NCBI RefSeq assembly: GCF_000172555.1
Contig: NZ_ABOX02000035.1
Coordinates: 1-64,000 of the forward strand
Length of the DNA stretch: 64,000 nt
Direction: 5' to 3'
Origin: Pedosphaera parvula Ellin514
GTDB lineage: Bacteria > Verrucomicrobiota > Verrucomicrobiia > Limisphaerales > Pedosphaeraceae
The position numbers and the translations under genes were made by a program. The notes beneath the pieces are model-generated. The model was not told the DNA's origin, did not search any database, and saw only the letters and a program-made list of their open reading frames with translations. How positions within the stretch are numbered: the stretch's first letter is position 1; the number at the start of each line of letters is the position of its first letter. Positions 10,186 to 18,356 of this stretch are shown one piece after another.

Positions 10186-10929
10186 TCAAAGCATGAGCGC
10201 CTGGAACAAATGTCTCATTTCATCCTCCAGATCCAAGGGGCTGGCAACCGTCTGGGCAACTTCTGACCGGACCAGCTCTCCATAGCGCTTACGCAGCCTA
10301 AAGACTGTTACAGCCACGTGTTGGTTGCTCATTCCGAGCCCGACAGCCACTTCGGAATAATCCTGCTCCTTTGGATCGTTGGTTAGAAATTGTTTTAGCT
10401 CCTCAAAAAGCTTCTGCTTCCCCTGTTGCATTAACTCCCTTTCCAATTGCAGCAGCGCCTGCTCCAACACTGAAATGGCCCAGCGCTGGTCAAAACTCTT
10501 GTCCGGCGAAATGTGATGAGATAGCTCCACCTGGTACGATTCTTCGGCCTTGATTCCTTCCAAGGAAATGATGGTTTTCCCTCCTCCACGCTTCGCCGCT
10601 TTTGAGCGGTCCCACTCATTGGCCAGAAAATGGGTTAAGGAAGTCAAAAGAAACGTTCTGAATTTCCCCTTTGCGGGATTCACCGTGGAAAAATCATTTC
10701 GAGCCAGAAGGGTGAGAAAGAATTGCTGTGTTAAATCCTGAGCGTCTTCAGCACCGAAACCCCGTCCCCGAACAAAAAAATAAAGTGGCAGCCAATAAGT
10801 CCTGCAAAGTCTTTCCAATGCTTCAGCGCATTGTGCGGAGTGAGTTTTTCCAGCGAGCATGACCATGCTCCAATGAGTGGTGTCGAACTTTTGATGCTGC
10901 GGAACGATTGCCGGCTCCGGAAAAATCAT
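10186..10929 (-). CDS. ECF-type RNA polymerase sigma factor, kinase-associated
   Basis: A 247-residue sigma-70 family protein. Region 2 is visible at about residues 35-110, including the GAEDAQDLTQQFF segment typical of region 2.2. Region 4 lies near 180-225 (YSEVAVGLGMSNQHVAVTVFRLRKRY), a helix-turn-helix for -35 recognition. It lacks the usual membrane anti-sigma partner and is followed 76 bp downstream by a Ser/Thr kinase gene. This matches ECF groups that lack a strongly acidic core-binding face and are activated by phosphorylation; here that mechanism is inferred from context. It is probably the first gene of a four-gene minus-strand unit ending in two secreted proteins, which may be its targets. 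Confidence 0.9.
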   Translation of the reverse strand: MIFPEPAIVPQHQKFDTTHWSMVMLAGKTHSAQCAEALERLCRTYWLPLYFFVRGRGFGAEDAQDLTQQFFLTLLARNDFSTVNPAKGKFRTFLLTSLTHFLANEWDRSKAAKRGGGKTIISLEGIKAEESYQVELSHHISPDKSFDQRWAISVLEQALLQLERELMQQGKQKLFEELKQFLTNDPKEQDYSEVAVGLGMSNQHVAVTVFRLRKRYGELVRSEVAQTVASPLDLEDEMRHLFQALML

Positions 10930-11215
10930 AATTCAGTAAGCCAATAAAGATGATCAGACTCCGATTTACACAGCTCGACGTTGCCAAGGACAGATATACA
11001 TCGACTTTACGAATGACAGGTTTTTGAAATAGCTCAAGGATCTTATAAACTGGCGCTGGAAATGTGTCCACACCTATCGCCAGGAACAGATTTATCCGGA
11101 AGGTGAATGGATAAAACTTTACACACAGTCTGCTGACTTTTCCTCCAAAACCCAAATAAAATTGGGTGGAGGAGAGGTCGGAACGCGCACAGCAGATTGT
11201 CAATAAACCGTACCG
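10930..11215. other. Intergenic region between the sigma gene and glmS
   Basis: 286 bp between the sigma start and the glmS stop, both on the minus strand. No convincing gene was seen. It holds one clear stem-loop (11143-11174) described separately; the rest probably carries the promoter of the sigma/kinase unit, although I could not pick out -35/-10 boxes with confidence. Confidence 0.5.
11143..11174 (-). terminator. Stem-loop downstream of glmS, possible transcription end
   Basis: An ACCCAA/TTGGGT stem with an outer CTCC/GGAG stem, separated by a symmetric 3x3 internal loop. It lies about 45 bp past the glmS stop. There is no clear U-tract on either strand, so the intrinsic terminator call is tentative. 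Confidence 0.35.
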
Positions 11216-13096
11216 TCACTCCACCGTCACACTCTTGGCAAGATTCCGTGGCTTATCCACATCGCAACCTCGCGCCACCGCCACGTGATACGCCAGCAAT
11301 TGCAGCGGCACGACCGCTAGCAACGGGAATACCGCCTCCAAGGTCTGCGGCAGATAAATAATCTCATCCACCTGTTTTGCCAGCGCCTCATTCCCCTCCG
11401 TCGCAATCGCAATCACCGGCCCCTTGCGTGCCCTCACCACTTCCAGGTTGCTCAATGTCTTCTCATACATCGCATCGCTGGGAATGATCACCACGCTAGG
11501 TGTCTGGTCATCAATCAATGCTATCGGCCCATGCTTCATCTCCGCTGCGGGATAACCCTCTGCGTGAATATAGGAAATCTCCTTCAACTTCAATGCTCCC
11601 TCCAGCGCCACGGGAAAATTATATTGCCGCCCTAAAAAGAAAAAATTTCGCACACTTGCAAATCTCTGCGCAATCCTCCGGATCTCTCCATTTTGCTCCA
11701 GCATCCTTTCCATCTGGTCCGGCACCGCTTGCAACGCCTTCAAAATCTTCTCCCCGCGATGCAACGACAACATCCGAATCCGCCCCATGAACAGCGCCAA
11801 CAACGACAGCACCGTCACCTGTGACGTAAATGCCTTCGTCGACGCCACCCCAATCTCCGGCCCGGCATGCAAATAAATTCCGCCATCCGCCTCCCGCGCA
11901 ATCGTGCTCCCCACCACATTACAAATCGCCAGCACCTTGTGCCCACGACGCTTCGTCTCCCGCAAGCTCGCCAGCGTATCCGCCGTCTCACCCGATTGCG
12001 TGATCGCCAGCACCAACGTGTTCTTCTCAATCGGCGCATTGCGATACCGAAATTCGCTCGCATATTCCACCTCCACCGGAATGTGCGCCAATTCCTCGAA
12101 CAAATACTCCCCCACCAATGCCGCGTGCCAGCTCGTCCCGCAAGCCGTGATCACAATCTGGTCAATCGCCCGCAACTCCGCCACCGACATATTCAAGCCA
12201 CCGAACTTCGCCGTCCCCTCCTCCAAATCAATACGCCCCCGCATCGCATTCGCGACTGTGCGCGGCTGCTCGAAAATCTCCTTCAACATGAAGTGTTCAA
12301 ACTCACCCTTCTCCGCCTGTTCAGGACTGAATTCCAACTGGCTGATCTGCACACGTGCGATATCCGAACCCAGCGACGTCACAGCAAACCGATCCGCTCG
12401 CAACGTCACCACATCGTAATCATTCAAATAAATCACCTGCCGCGTGTGCAACGCGATCGCCGTCGCATCGCTCGCCAGAAAATGTTCCCCGTCACCAATC
12501 CCCACGATCAATGGCGACCCTCGACGTGCCCCCACTATCACCTCTGGATAATCCGCGCATATCACCGCAATTCCATAGGTCCCAATCACCTCCCGCAACG
12601 CCTCCGTCACCGCCTTCGTCAGCGGATGCAACCCATCCCCATTCTGCGTGGCTTGTTCCGTCTCACAGCGCTTGATGCGTTCGTAATGCTCCCCGATCAA
12701 GTGCGCCAAAACTTCCGTGTCGGTGCTCGATTGGAAGGTATGTCCCGCCTTCAAGTGCCGGTCCTTCAACCGGTCGTAATTCTCAACCACCCCGTTATGA
12801 ACCACCGAAATTTTCCCACTGTGATCAAAGTGCGGATGCGAATTCTCGTCGGATGGCTCGCCGTGAGTTGCCCATCGCGTATGCCCCACTCCCACCTGGC
12901 CCAGGAGCAGATTCGTTTTCAGCAACTTCCCCAACCCCTCCTCGATCTTTCCCTTCTTCTTGCGCACCTCCAATCCGTGCCCATTCAACACCGACATTCC
13001 CGCGCTGTCATAGCCGCGATACTCCAACCGCCGCAGGCCCTCCAGAATGATGGGTGCTGCCGATTGTTTCCCGATATAGCCAACGATTCCGCACAT
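11216..13096 (-). CDS. glmS: Glutamine--fructose-6-phosphate aminotransferase (isomerizing)
   Basis: 626 residues, close to the usual 600-610. It makes glucosamine-6-phosphate from fructose-6-phosphate and glutamine, the first step to UDP-GlcNAc for peptidoglycan and lipopolysaccharide. MCGIVGYIG places the catalytic Cys2 nucleophile at the exposed N-terminus. The glutaminase domain covers about residues 2-230, followed by two SIS sugar-isomerase domains (about 300-430 with SGETADTLASLR, and 475-610 with HAEGYPAAEMKHGP). It ends with the conserved DKPRNLAKSVTVE tail. A TTTGGAGAA ribosome binding site lies about 10 bp before the ATG. It is divergent from glgC. No glmS ribozyme signature was recognised in the upstream region. 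Confidence 0.97.
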   Translation of the reverse strand: MCGIVGYIGKQSAAPIILEGLRRLEYRGYDSAGMSVLNGHGLEVRKKKGKIEEGLGKLLKTNLLLGQVGVGHTRWATHGEPSDENSHPHFDHSGKISVVHNGVVENYDRLKDRHLKAGHTFQSSTDTEVLAHLIGEHYERIKRCETEQATQNGDGLHPLTKAVTEALREVIGTYGIAVICADYPEVIVGARRGSPLIVGIGDGEHFLASDATAIALHTRQVIYLNDYDVVTLRADRFAVTSLGSDIARVQISQLEFSPEQAEKGEFEHFMLKEIFEQPRTVANAMRGRIDLEEGTAKFGGLNMSVAELRAIDQIVITACGTSWHAALVGEYLFEELAHIPVEVEYASEFRYRNAPIEKNTLVLAITQSGETADTLASLRETKRRGHKVLAICNVVGSTIAREADGGIYLHAGPEIGVASTKAFTSQVTVLSLLALFMGRIRMLSLHRGEKILKALQAVPDQMERMLEQNGEIRRIAQRFASVRNFFFLGRQYNFPVALEGALKLKEISYIHAEGYPAAEMKHGPIALIDDQTPSVVIIPSDAMYEKTLSNLEVVRARKGPVIAIATEGNEALAKQVDEIIYLPQTLEAVFPLLAVVPLQLLAYHVAVARGCDVDKPRNLAKSVTVE

Positions 13097-13456
13097 AGTT
13101 TAAGTTCTCCAAATGTCGATCTGTTTGCGTGTTCTGTCAGTAGGTCTTGGCCGGAACGCACGTCGATCCTTCTCAAATACCAGTTCGCACCATTAATTTC
13201 CAATCGCCATTAAAGGCCACTTGCGCTTCTGATCGTCCTGAACCCTTTTGCCCACCTCAACGAATCGTCTATCATACCACAATTCTGCCCCCGGCAAGCC
13301 TACTTTTATTCTCATTATACGCATTCACCATCACAGTCATTTCACTTGTCACCCTCCACCCGTCACTCTTTACTGCCCACTCGCCACTCTCCACTTGTCA
13401 CCTGCCCTTCCCATCCCTATAACAACCCCAGCGTTCTTGGAATAAAGGCACCTATT
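13097..13456. other. Divergent intergenic region between glmS and glgC
   Basis: 360 bp holding the promoters of two divergent genes. The glgC-proximal half is pyrimidine-rich, with short tandem CCACTC/CCACTTGTCACC-like runs (about 13345-13410). No gene or strong palindrome was seen. Confidence 0.5.
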
Positions 13457-14765
13457 ATGGCGTATCCTGTAAGGCAGTCAGTTAACACCAGCAATGTTCT
13501 CTCCGTCATCATGGGTGGCGGTCAGGGCACCCCGGCTTTTTCCCCTTACGAAGGAACGCGCCAAACCTGCCGTCCCGCTCGCCGGCAAATATCGTCTCGT
13601 TGACATCCCCATTTCCAACTGCATCAACTCCGGACTCCGGCGCATCTACGTCCTCACCCAGTTCAACTCCGCGTCGCTCCACCGTCACATCTCCCAATCC
13701 TACAAGTTCGATCATTTCTCCGGAGGCTTCGTCGAAATCCTCGCCGCCGAGCAAACCTTTTCCGATACCTCGTGGTATCAAGGCACGGCCGACGCCGTCC
13801 GCAAAAACCTCATCCATTTCCTGAATCACGAGTTCGAATACCTGCTCATTCTCAGTGGCGACCAACTCTACCGCATGGACTTCCGCTCCATCGTCGCCCA
13901 ACACGCTGATACCGACGCCGACCTCACTGTCGCCACCATTCCCGTCCCTCGTCAGGATGCCTCCTCCTTGGGCATTCTCCACATGGATTCTGAACGGCGC
14001 ATCACTCATTTCCACGAAAAACCAAAAGATCCAGCCATTCTGGACAAGCTGCATCTCGACCGCGCGTCCTATTCCACGCTCGGCATCCAGGAAGACCGCG
14101 AACTCTTCCTCGCTTCCATGGGCATCTACGTCTTCAAGCGCGAAGTGCTCATTAGGATGCTCGATAACAACCTGACTGACTTCGGCAAACATATTATTCC
14201 CGACGCCATCAAAACCCATCGGGTATTCTCCTACGTTTATCAAGGCTATTGGGAAGATATCGGAACCATCCGCAACTTCTTTGAAGCCAATCTCGATGTC
14301 ACCAACGAACTTCCCAGGTTCAACTTTTTCGACATGGCCGCCCCGGTCTTCAGCCGCCCCCGTTTCCTCCCCGGCTCCAAAATCAACGGCGCCCAGATCG
14401 ATCACGCCATGGTCTCCGACGGCTGTATCATCAACCATGCCAAAATCACCAGCTCCGTCATCGGCATCCGCAGTGTCGTGGGTGCCGGCAGCGAACTCAA
14501 ACGCGTCATCTCCATGGGCTGCGATTTCTACGAATCCCTCAGTTCCATCGAGGAGAGCACCCGCCAGGACCGCCCGCGCGTTGGCATCGGCCAGAACACC
14601 CGGATCGAAAACGCCATCATCGATAAAAACGCCCGCATCGGCGACAACTGCGTCATCAGCCCCGCCGGCAAACCCGAGAACCTCGACCACCCGCTCTACT
14701 TCATCCGCGACGGCATCGTCATCATCCCCAAAAACGGCGTCATCCCCCACGGCACGGTAATTTGA
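13457..14765 (+). CDS. glgC: Glucose-1-phosphate adenylyltransferase, frameshifted near the start
   Basis: It makes ADP-glucose from glucose-1-phosphate and ATP, committing carbon to glycogen. The reading frame from ATG 13457 (with AAAGG upstream) gives VNTSNVLSVIMGGGQGT and then leaves the family sequence. The continuing frame resumes with RLFPLTKERAKPAVPLAGKY and runs to 14765 with full family similarity. Removing one C from the CCCC run at 13530-13533 restores the invariant GGGQGTRLFPLTKERAKP nucleotide-binding loop and yields a 435-residue protein of normal length. The C-terminal left-handed beta-helix is present (repeated I-x-N/G-x-x-I hexads, about residues 320-425). As given, the sequence would make no intact enzyme unless the ribosome shifts frame. 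An assembly error and a true mutation are equally possible. Confidence 0.9.
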
Positions 14766-15081
14766 ATCCCTGCCAACAAAAGAAGCCCAAAACACCCACA
14801 TCTCGCCCCCTTTCAACTGCCCCACCCGCGCACGCGACCCGCGACCCAATCCCACCGCCAGGCACCTTCTCTCGCGTAGGAGACGACGTACGGAGTCTCT
14901 AACCTTGCTTCGCATTCCCATCAGCGTACACGACCAACGATCCAACTCACACTCCCCGCCCCCAGCACCAAAGTTGCGACCCATACTTCCCCTGGCTTTA
15001 GCATTGCAACGTTGGACCGACCTTGTCAATCTGCCGCGCAAGAGCGCAGACTCATTATCCAACGCACATTATCTATTCGGA
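14766..15081. other. Intergenic region holding the first long repeat copy
   Basis: 316 bp after glgC. Apart from the 117-bp repeat at 14827-14943 no gene or regulatory element is evident. A longer upstream-extended version of the next gene's frame covers the repeat and is not thought to be translated. Confidence 0.5.
14827..14943. repeat. Interspersed repeat type A, copy 1
   Basis: A 117-bp unit that begins with a CGCGCACGCG module. It contains GTAGGAGACGACGT followed by GGAGTCTCTAACCTTGCTTCG and ends with a CGTACACGACCAACGATCC module. It aligns nearly end to end with 15998-16115, and its core recurs at 20756-20781. Confidence 0.8.
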
Positions 15082-15879
15082 ATGAAAAAAAATTTCGCAA
15101 CCCTCGGCCTGGTCTTCGTGGGTATGCTGTTTCTGTTGGTGGCCCTGGTGTTTTATTTCCGCCCTCACCAGAGCGCCCCGCTCACAAAGCCGCCGGAGCA
15201 TGGAATTGCTTTTCTGTTGGAAATTGATGCCTCCGAGGCGGCGGCAAACACAAACCTTATGGCCGAGGTCAGGCAGGTGATGCTTAAACGGTTTGGGAAA
15301 TTCGGCACCACTGTTTTTTGGGAAACTGTTTCGACAAACCAGGCCCGCATTATCTCTCCCATGGTGGGTTCGCAGAACATCGAACTGGCTCAAAGCCATT
15401 TATTTAACAATGCCTTTTTGGAATTCCGCCTCGTGCATGAACATAGTGAAGACATGATTAAGCAGGGATTGACCGAAATCGGCTATGAAACGATGAAGGA
15501 GATGAACGATTTGCCGAATGGCCGGCAGCAAACCTCCACTTATCTGGTGAAGAAAATGCCGGAGCAGGGCCTGACCGGCAAATACCTAACAAGCGCGATG
15601 GTGAGCCGCAACCAGGTAGGTCAACCGGAGATTAACTTTACCTTTGACCGTAAAGGCACGGAAATCCTTGCAAATGTCACCACTGAAAATGTGGGGCGAA
15701 AATTGGCCATCATACTGGATGGTAAAATACAGTCCGCCCCCATCATCCGATCACCTATTACCGGCGGTCGGGGACAACTCACGGGAAATTATACTGACCG
15801 GCAAGCCCTGGAGTTGGCCAATCTGCTCGAGAGCTCCCTGCCAACTCGCGTCAAGCTGGTGGAATCAAAGTCGTTTTAA
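15082..15879 (+). CDS. Single-pass membrane protein with a SecD/SecDF P1-head-like domain
   Basis: 265 residues from the ATG at 15082 (MKKNFATLGLVF). I rejected the upstream-extended frame because it reads through a repeat. A single helix spans about residues 5-27. The C-terminal part (about 200-262) contains GRKLAIILDGKIQSAPIIRS, then ITGGRGQLTGNYT and LANLLESSLP, which match the P1 head subdomain of SecD (family knowledge: the ILDG...SAP...ITGGRG pattern). Full SecD has six transmembrane segments and an RND-type core of over 450 residues. All of that is missing here, so it cannot be a working SecD alone. It may be an accessory periplasmic head, or a lineage-specific protein that reuses the domain. 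It stands alone, flanked by repeats. Confidence 0.75.
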   Translation: MKKNFATLGLVFVGMLFLLVALVFYFRPHQSAPLTKPPEHGIAFLLEIDASEAAANTNLMAEVRQVMLKRFGKFGTTVFWETVSTNQARIISPMVGSQNIELAQSHLFNNAFLEFRLVHEHSEDMIKQGLTEIGYETMKEMNDLPNGRQQTSTYLVKKMPEQGLTGKYLTSAMVSRNQVGQPEINFTFDRKGTEILANVTTENVGRKLAIILDGKIQSAPIIRSPITGGRGQLTGNYTDRQALELANLLESSLPTRVKLVESKSF

Positions 15880-15917
15880 AGTCTTAACGAACTTATCTTT
15901 CCACCACGAAGGAATTG

Positions 15918-15997
15918 GTGGAATGACACTGGTGCCCGTCCGGAAGGGCCCGGAATTCTAACCTCATCGGTGATTCTGCCGAACCCATCGAGCTTAT
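15918..15997. repeat. Interspersed repeat type D, copy 1
   Basis: Begins GGTGGAATGACACTGGTGCC and contains GGAATTCTAACCTC followed by a CCGAACCCATCGAGCTTATC block. Similar units start at 17237, about 17500 and 17867. A TTCCACC/GGTGGAA inverted repeat straddles its left edge. Confidence 0.7.
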
Positions 15998-16115
15998 CGC
16001 GCACGCGCCCCACAATCCAAATCCCACCGCCAGGCACGTTCTCTCGCGTAGGAGACGACGTGAGGAGTCTCTAACCTTGCTTCGAGATCCTCTTCGCGTA
16101 CGCGACCAACGATCC
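15998..16115. repeat. Interspersed repeat type A, copy 2
   Basis: Aligns with 14827-14943 over its whole length, sharing AATCCCACCGCCAGGCAC, GCGTAGGAGACGACGT and GGAGTCTCTAACCTTGCTTCG. It ends in CGCGTACGCGACCAACGATCC, a better preserved palindromic end than in copy 1. Confidence 0.8.
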
Positions 16116-16202
16116 TAAACACATCCGCCCCTCATTTCTCCTTCGCCACTGGTATTTCAATACATGGATAACACTCAAAGAGGCGAGTTGGAGCGGATAC
16201 CG

Positions 16203-16220
16203 GCGAGCCGAATGGCTCGC
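16203..16220. other. Perfect stem-loop upstream of the lectin gene
   Basis: GCGAGCC and GGCTCGC flank a GAAT loop and are followed by TTTCC. This could end transcription entering from the left, but the T-run is short. Confidence 0.35.
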
Positions 16221-16356
16221 TTTCCGGTTCTGCTCGTCTTGGTTTGCTGCTGAAGCATTGTGAAAAACGCCCGATTTGCGCCGCGAATATGCTGGGCTGG
16301 GCGCACAGTGTTTGACCTGCATGAAATATCTGAGTTAAATCATTTGGAGTATCAAG

Positions 16357-17058
16357 ATGAACTTCCTCTTTCGCACGCAAAATTGGTTTGCCATCTTTGC
16401 AGTATTGATGGGGACTGGGCAAGCCTTTGCACAAACTTGGGTTCAATGGAGTGCGGCTGCTGGTGGGAACAACCATTATTACGCATTAACAACATCAGCC
16501 ACGAATTGGACCACCGCTGAGCACCTGGCCATATCATGGGGAGGGACGTTGGCGACCATCACAACCTCCAACGAGCAAAATTTTATCAATGCCAGGTTCC
16601 TTACCGGAGCGTATGAGCACCGGCCACTCTGGATCGGCCTCATTGACCGTCACGCGAATAGCCGATTGCGACAACTTAAAAAAAAATTTGGCCTCACCAC
16701 ACACACCACGTTCAATTGGGTGACAGGCGAGCCGCTTACCTACAGTAATTGGAAACCAGGACAGCCGGATGATTTCGGTGAAGATGAGTTTTGCGGGACC
16801 ATAAATTGGCACTACTCAGACAACCCGCCGAGAGGAACCAAAGGGGATTGGAATGATGCGCCCCTCAATGGCACTATCGGTTTTGGAGGCACCACGGACG
16901 GTCCGTACTTTGGATTGGTGGAGCGGGATACCGATCCAAGCCGGCCGGTCAAAAGCAGTAATAAATACACCTTGGCCACCATTCTCATCACAGTGTTTGT
17001 TATCCTGCTGTGTATCTGGGTCACCCGCCTAAAACGCCCCAAAAACCCAACAGGTTAA
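16357..17058 (+). CDS. Secreted or membrane-anchored C-type-lectin-like protein
   Basis: 233 residues, with TTGGAG about 8 bp before the ATG. A signal peptide covers about residues 1-25 (ending GQAFA). A C-type-lectin-like fold follows (about 35-190): WTTAEHLAISWGGTLATITT is the characteristic first helix/strand, W-x-G-L is seen in PLWIGLID, and the carbohydrate loop reads WKPGQPDDFG with GDWNDAP downstream. In the family, QPD points to galactose-type and EPN to mannose-type binding; binding here is inferred. The usual disulphide cysteines are absent apart from one. A C-terminal helix (about 203-224) followed by basic residues would anchor it in a membrane. It lies inside the repeat-rich island with no partner gene. 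Confidence 0.8.
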   Translation: MNFLFRTQNWFAIFAVLMGTGQAFAQTWVQWSAAAGGNNHYYALTTSATNWTTAEHLAISWGGTLATITTSNEQNFINARFLTGAYEHRPLWIGLIDRHANSRLRQLKKKFGLTTHTTFNWVTGEPLTYSNWKPGQPDDFGEDEFCGTINWHYSDNPPRGTKGDWNDAPLNGTIGFGGTTDGPYFGLVERDTDPSRPVKSSNKYTLATILITVFVILLCIWVTRLKRPKNPTG

Positions 17059-17119
17059 AATGCCTCACCCGCGTACGCGGCCAACGCCCCCCAATCCAAC
17101 CACCAGGCTCGTTCATTCT

Positions 17120-17146
17120 GGTAGGGAACACGCTGCGCCGTTTCCC
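17120..17146. repeat. Interspersed repeat type B, copy 1
   Basis: GGTAGGGAACACGCTGCGCC followed by GTTTCCC; a partner copy lies at 18714-18739. The outer GGGAAAC-like ends are roughly complementary, so a hairpin is possible. Confidence 0.55.
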
Positions 17147-17236
17147 AAATAAGGCCAAGGATGCTTAACCTAACGCCCCACTCAATCCGCGTACGCGGTC
17201 CAACGACACCAAACCTCGCCCGAGCAAACGTTTAAT

Positions 17237-17463
17237 GGTGGAATGACGATGGTGCCAGTCTGGAAGGACCCCGAATTCTAACCTCGTCGGTGACTTTGTT
17301 CATCCCACCGAGCTTATCTGCGGACGCAGCCCACGATTCCACGTCGTGCGCAAGCCATCAATTAATGGTAAGGATTGGTGCCCGTCTGGAAAGACCTGCC
17401 GCTCGCTCCCTGACAAAGCCCGCGCCCCCACTCATCCCATTTGCTCCACCCGCGTAAGCGACC
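17237..17463. repeat. Long compound repeat (types D + C), copy 1
   Basis: A 227-bp stretch that aligns almost end to end with 17867-18076. It runs from GGTGGAATGACG through GTCGGTGACTTTGTTC, TGCGGACGCAGCCCACGAT, CCACGTCGTGCGC and ATTAATGGTAAGGAT to TGCCGCTCGCTCCCTGAC and CCCACTCATCCCATTTGCTC. It ends in a GCGTAAGCGACC module. Compared with copy 2 it has an extra internal block of about 20 bp that repeats part of the D unit (GGTGCCCGTCTGGAAAGAC). Confidence 0.8.
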
Positions 17464-17499
17464 AACATATCCATCCCCGCGCGCAAGCAATCCATTAAA

Positions 17500-17575
17500 T
17501 GGTGGAACGAGGCTCTGCCCGAATTCTGACAACGTCGGCGACCCTGTTCGCTCCATCGAGCCCATAGCGGACGCG
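17500..17575. repeat. Interspersed repeat type D, degenerate copy
   Basis: GGTGGAACGAGGCTCTGCCC, then GAATTCTGAC, GTCGGCGACC and a CCATCGAGCCCATAGCGGACGCGACC-like end. This is a shortened, diverged version of the unit at 17237 and 17867. Confidence 0.55.
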
Positions 17576-17732
17576 ACCCAAGATCCCAAACATTCAACCA
17601 ACCCTTGCGCCGTGGCACCTGCTCATTCCTTTGCCCTTTTCCCCAAAAAAACCACAAAGTGGTTTCGGCTTACAGCCCAAGGTTGTCGTGCCTCGTTCGA
17701 TTTGGCGCGACTACCTTTGGTACAAGTGCGTA

Positions 17733-17796
17733 AAAAACCTTCGGCCCAAAAACGTCAACCTCCTCCACCAAGCCCAACCGAAGGATCGAAAACGCA
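17733..17796. repeat. 64-bp repeat type E, copy 1
   Basis: Contains AAAACCTTCGGCCCAAAAACG and AAGCCCAACCGAAGGATCG. It differs from 18263-18326 at about three positions only. CCTTCGG and CCGAAGG form an internal inverted repeat. Confidence 0.8.
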
Positions 17797-17866
17797 CCAA
17801 CATCCCCATCTCGCCGATAGCACGCGACCAACGATTCCAATCCTCTGCGCCAGCAATCAGTTAATC

Positions 17867-18076
17867 GGTGGAATGACGCTGGCACCCGTGTGGAAACACC
17901 CGGAATTCTGACCCCGTCGGTGACTTTGTTCCGCCAATCGAGCTTACCTGCGGACGCAGCCCACGATGCCACGTCGTGCGCCAGCCATAAATTAATGGTA
18001 AGGATGAGCTGCCGCTCGCTCCCTGACGAGGCCCGAGACCCCACTCATCCCATTTGCTCCACACGCGTACGCGACC
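17867..18076. repeat. Long compound repeat (types D + C), copy 2
   Basis: Partner of 17237-17463, with the same order of blocks and a shorter middle. It ends with a well preserved CACGCGTACGCGACC module. Confidence 0.8.
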
Positions 18077-18194
18077 AATAATCAAAATCCTCACGCTTCC
18101 CCAATCTGAGAATTTGAAAATCTGACAATCTGATATTTCCCTTGGCCATTCGCCGCATTCTCCGCGCAAGGCCCCTTCCCCCTCAAACTTCTTC

Positions 18195-18254
18195 AGGGCT
18201 GAAAGCCTGCCATGTGAAAGCCTGGGGTGTAGCGCAGCGGAGCCCCAGGTAACC
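18195..18254. repeat. REP-like hairpin element
   Basis: GGGCTGAAAGCCTGCCATG is followed by CCTGGGG (18221-18227), a 15-base loop and CCCCAGG (18243-18249), then TAACC. This shape resembles REP/RAYT-type extragenic palindromes in large soil-bacterial genomes. No RAYT transposase is present in the window. Confidence 0.6.
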
Positions 18255-18262
18255 ATTCCCAT

Positions 18263-18326
18263 AAAAACCTTCGGCCCAAAAACGCCAACCTCCTCCATCA
18301 AGCCCAACCGAAGGACCGAAAACGCA
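18263..18326. repeat. 64-bp repeat type E, copy 2
   Basis: Nearly identical to 17733-17796, with the same internal CCTTCGG...CCGAAGG inverted repeat. Confidence 0.8.
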
Positions 18327-18356
18327 TGAAATCCACCGCCTTGGCCACATTCCGCT

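Larger units (their letters stand above)
15880..16356. other. Repeat-bearing intergenic region
   Basis: 477 bp without a supported gene. It contains a type D repeat (15918-15997), a type A repeat (15998-16115) and a perfect 7-bp stem-loop (16203-16220). The last 30 bp carry the ribosome binding site of the lectin gene. Confidence 0.6.

Noticed and set aside
11867-13213. A 448-codon plus-strand open frame opposite glmS
   Set aside because: Antisense shadow; Arg/His/Pro/Gln-rich with no domain, while glmS on the other strand is complete.
13509-15062. A 517-codon minus-strand open frame opposite glgC
   Set aside because: It is antisense to a well supported glgC and has a biased composition (Gly/Val/Asp/Glu-rich) typical of the shadow of a GC-rich gene; no recognisable domain.
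16021-16115. tRNA-like folding within repeat A
   Set aside because: Its short stems do not form a cloverleaf and no T-loop or anticodon arm could be identified. I saw no convincing tRNA or rRNA gene in the window, although reading by eye can miss one.
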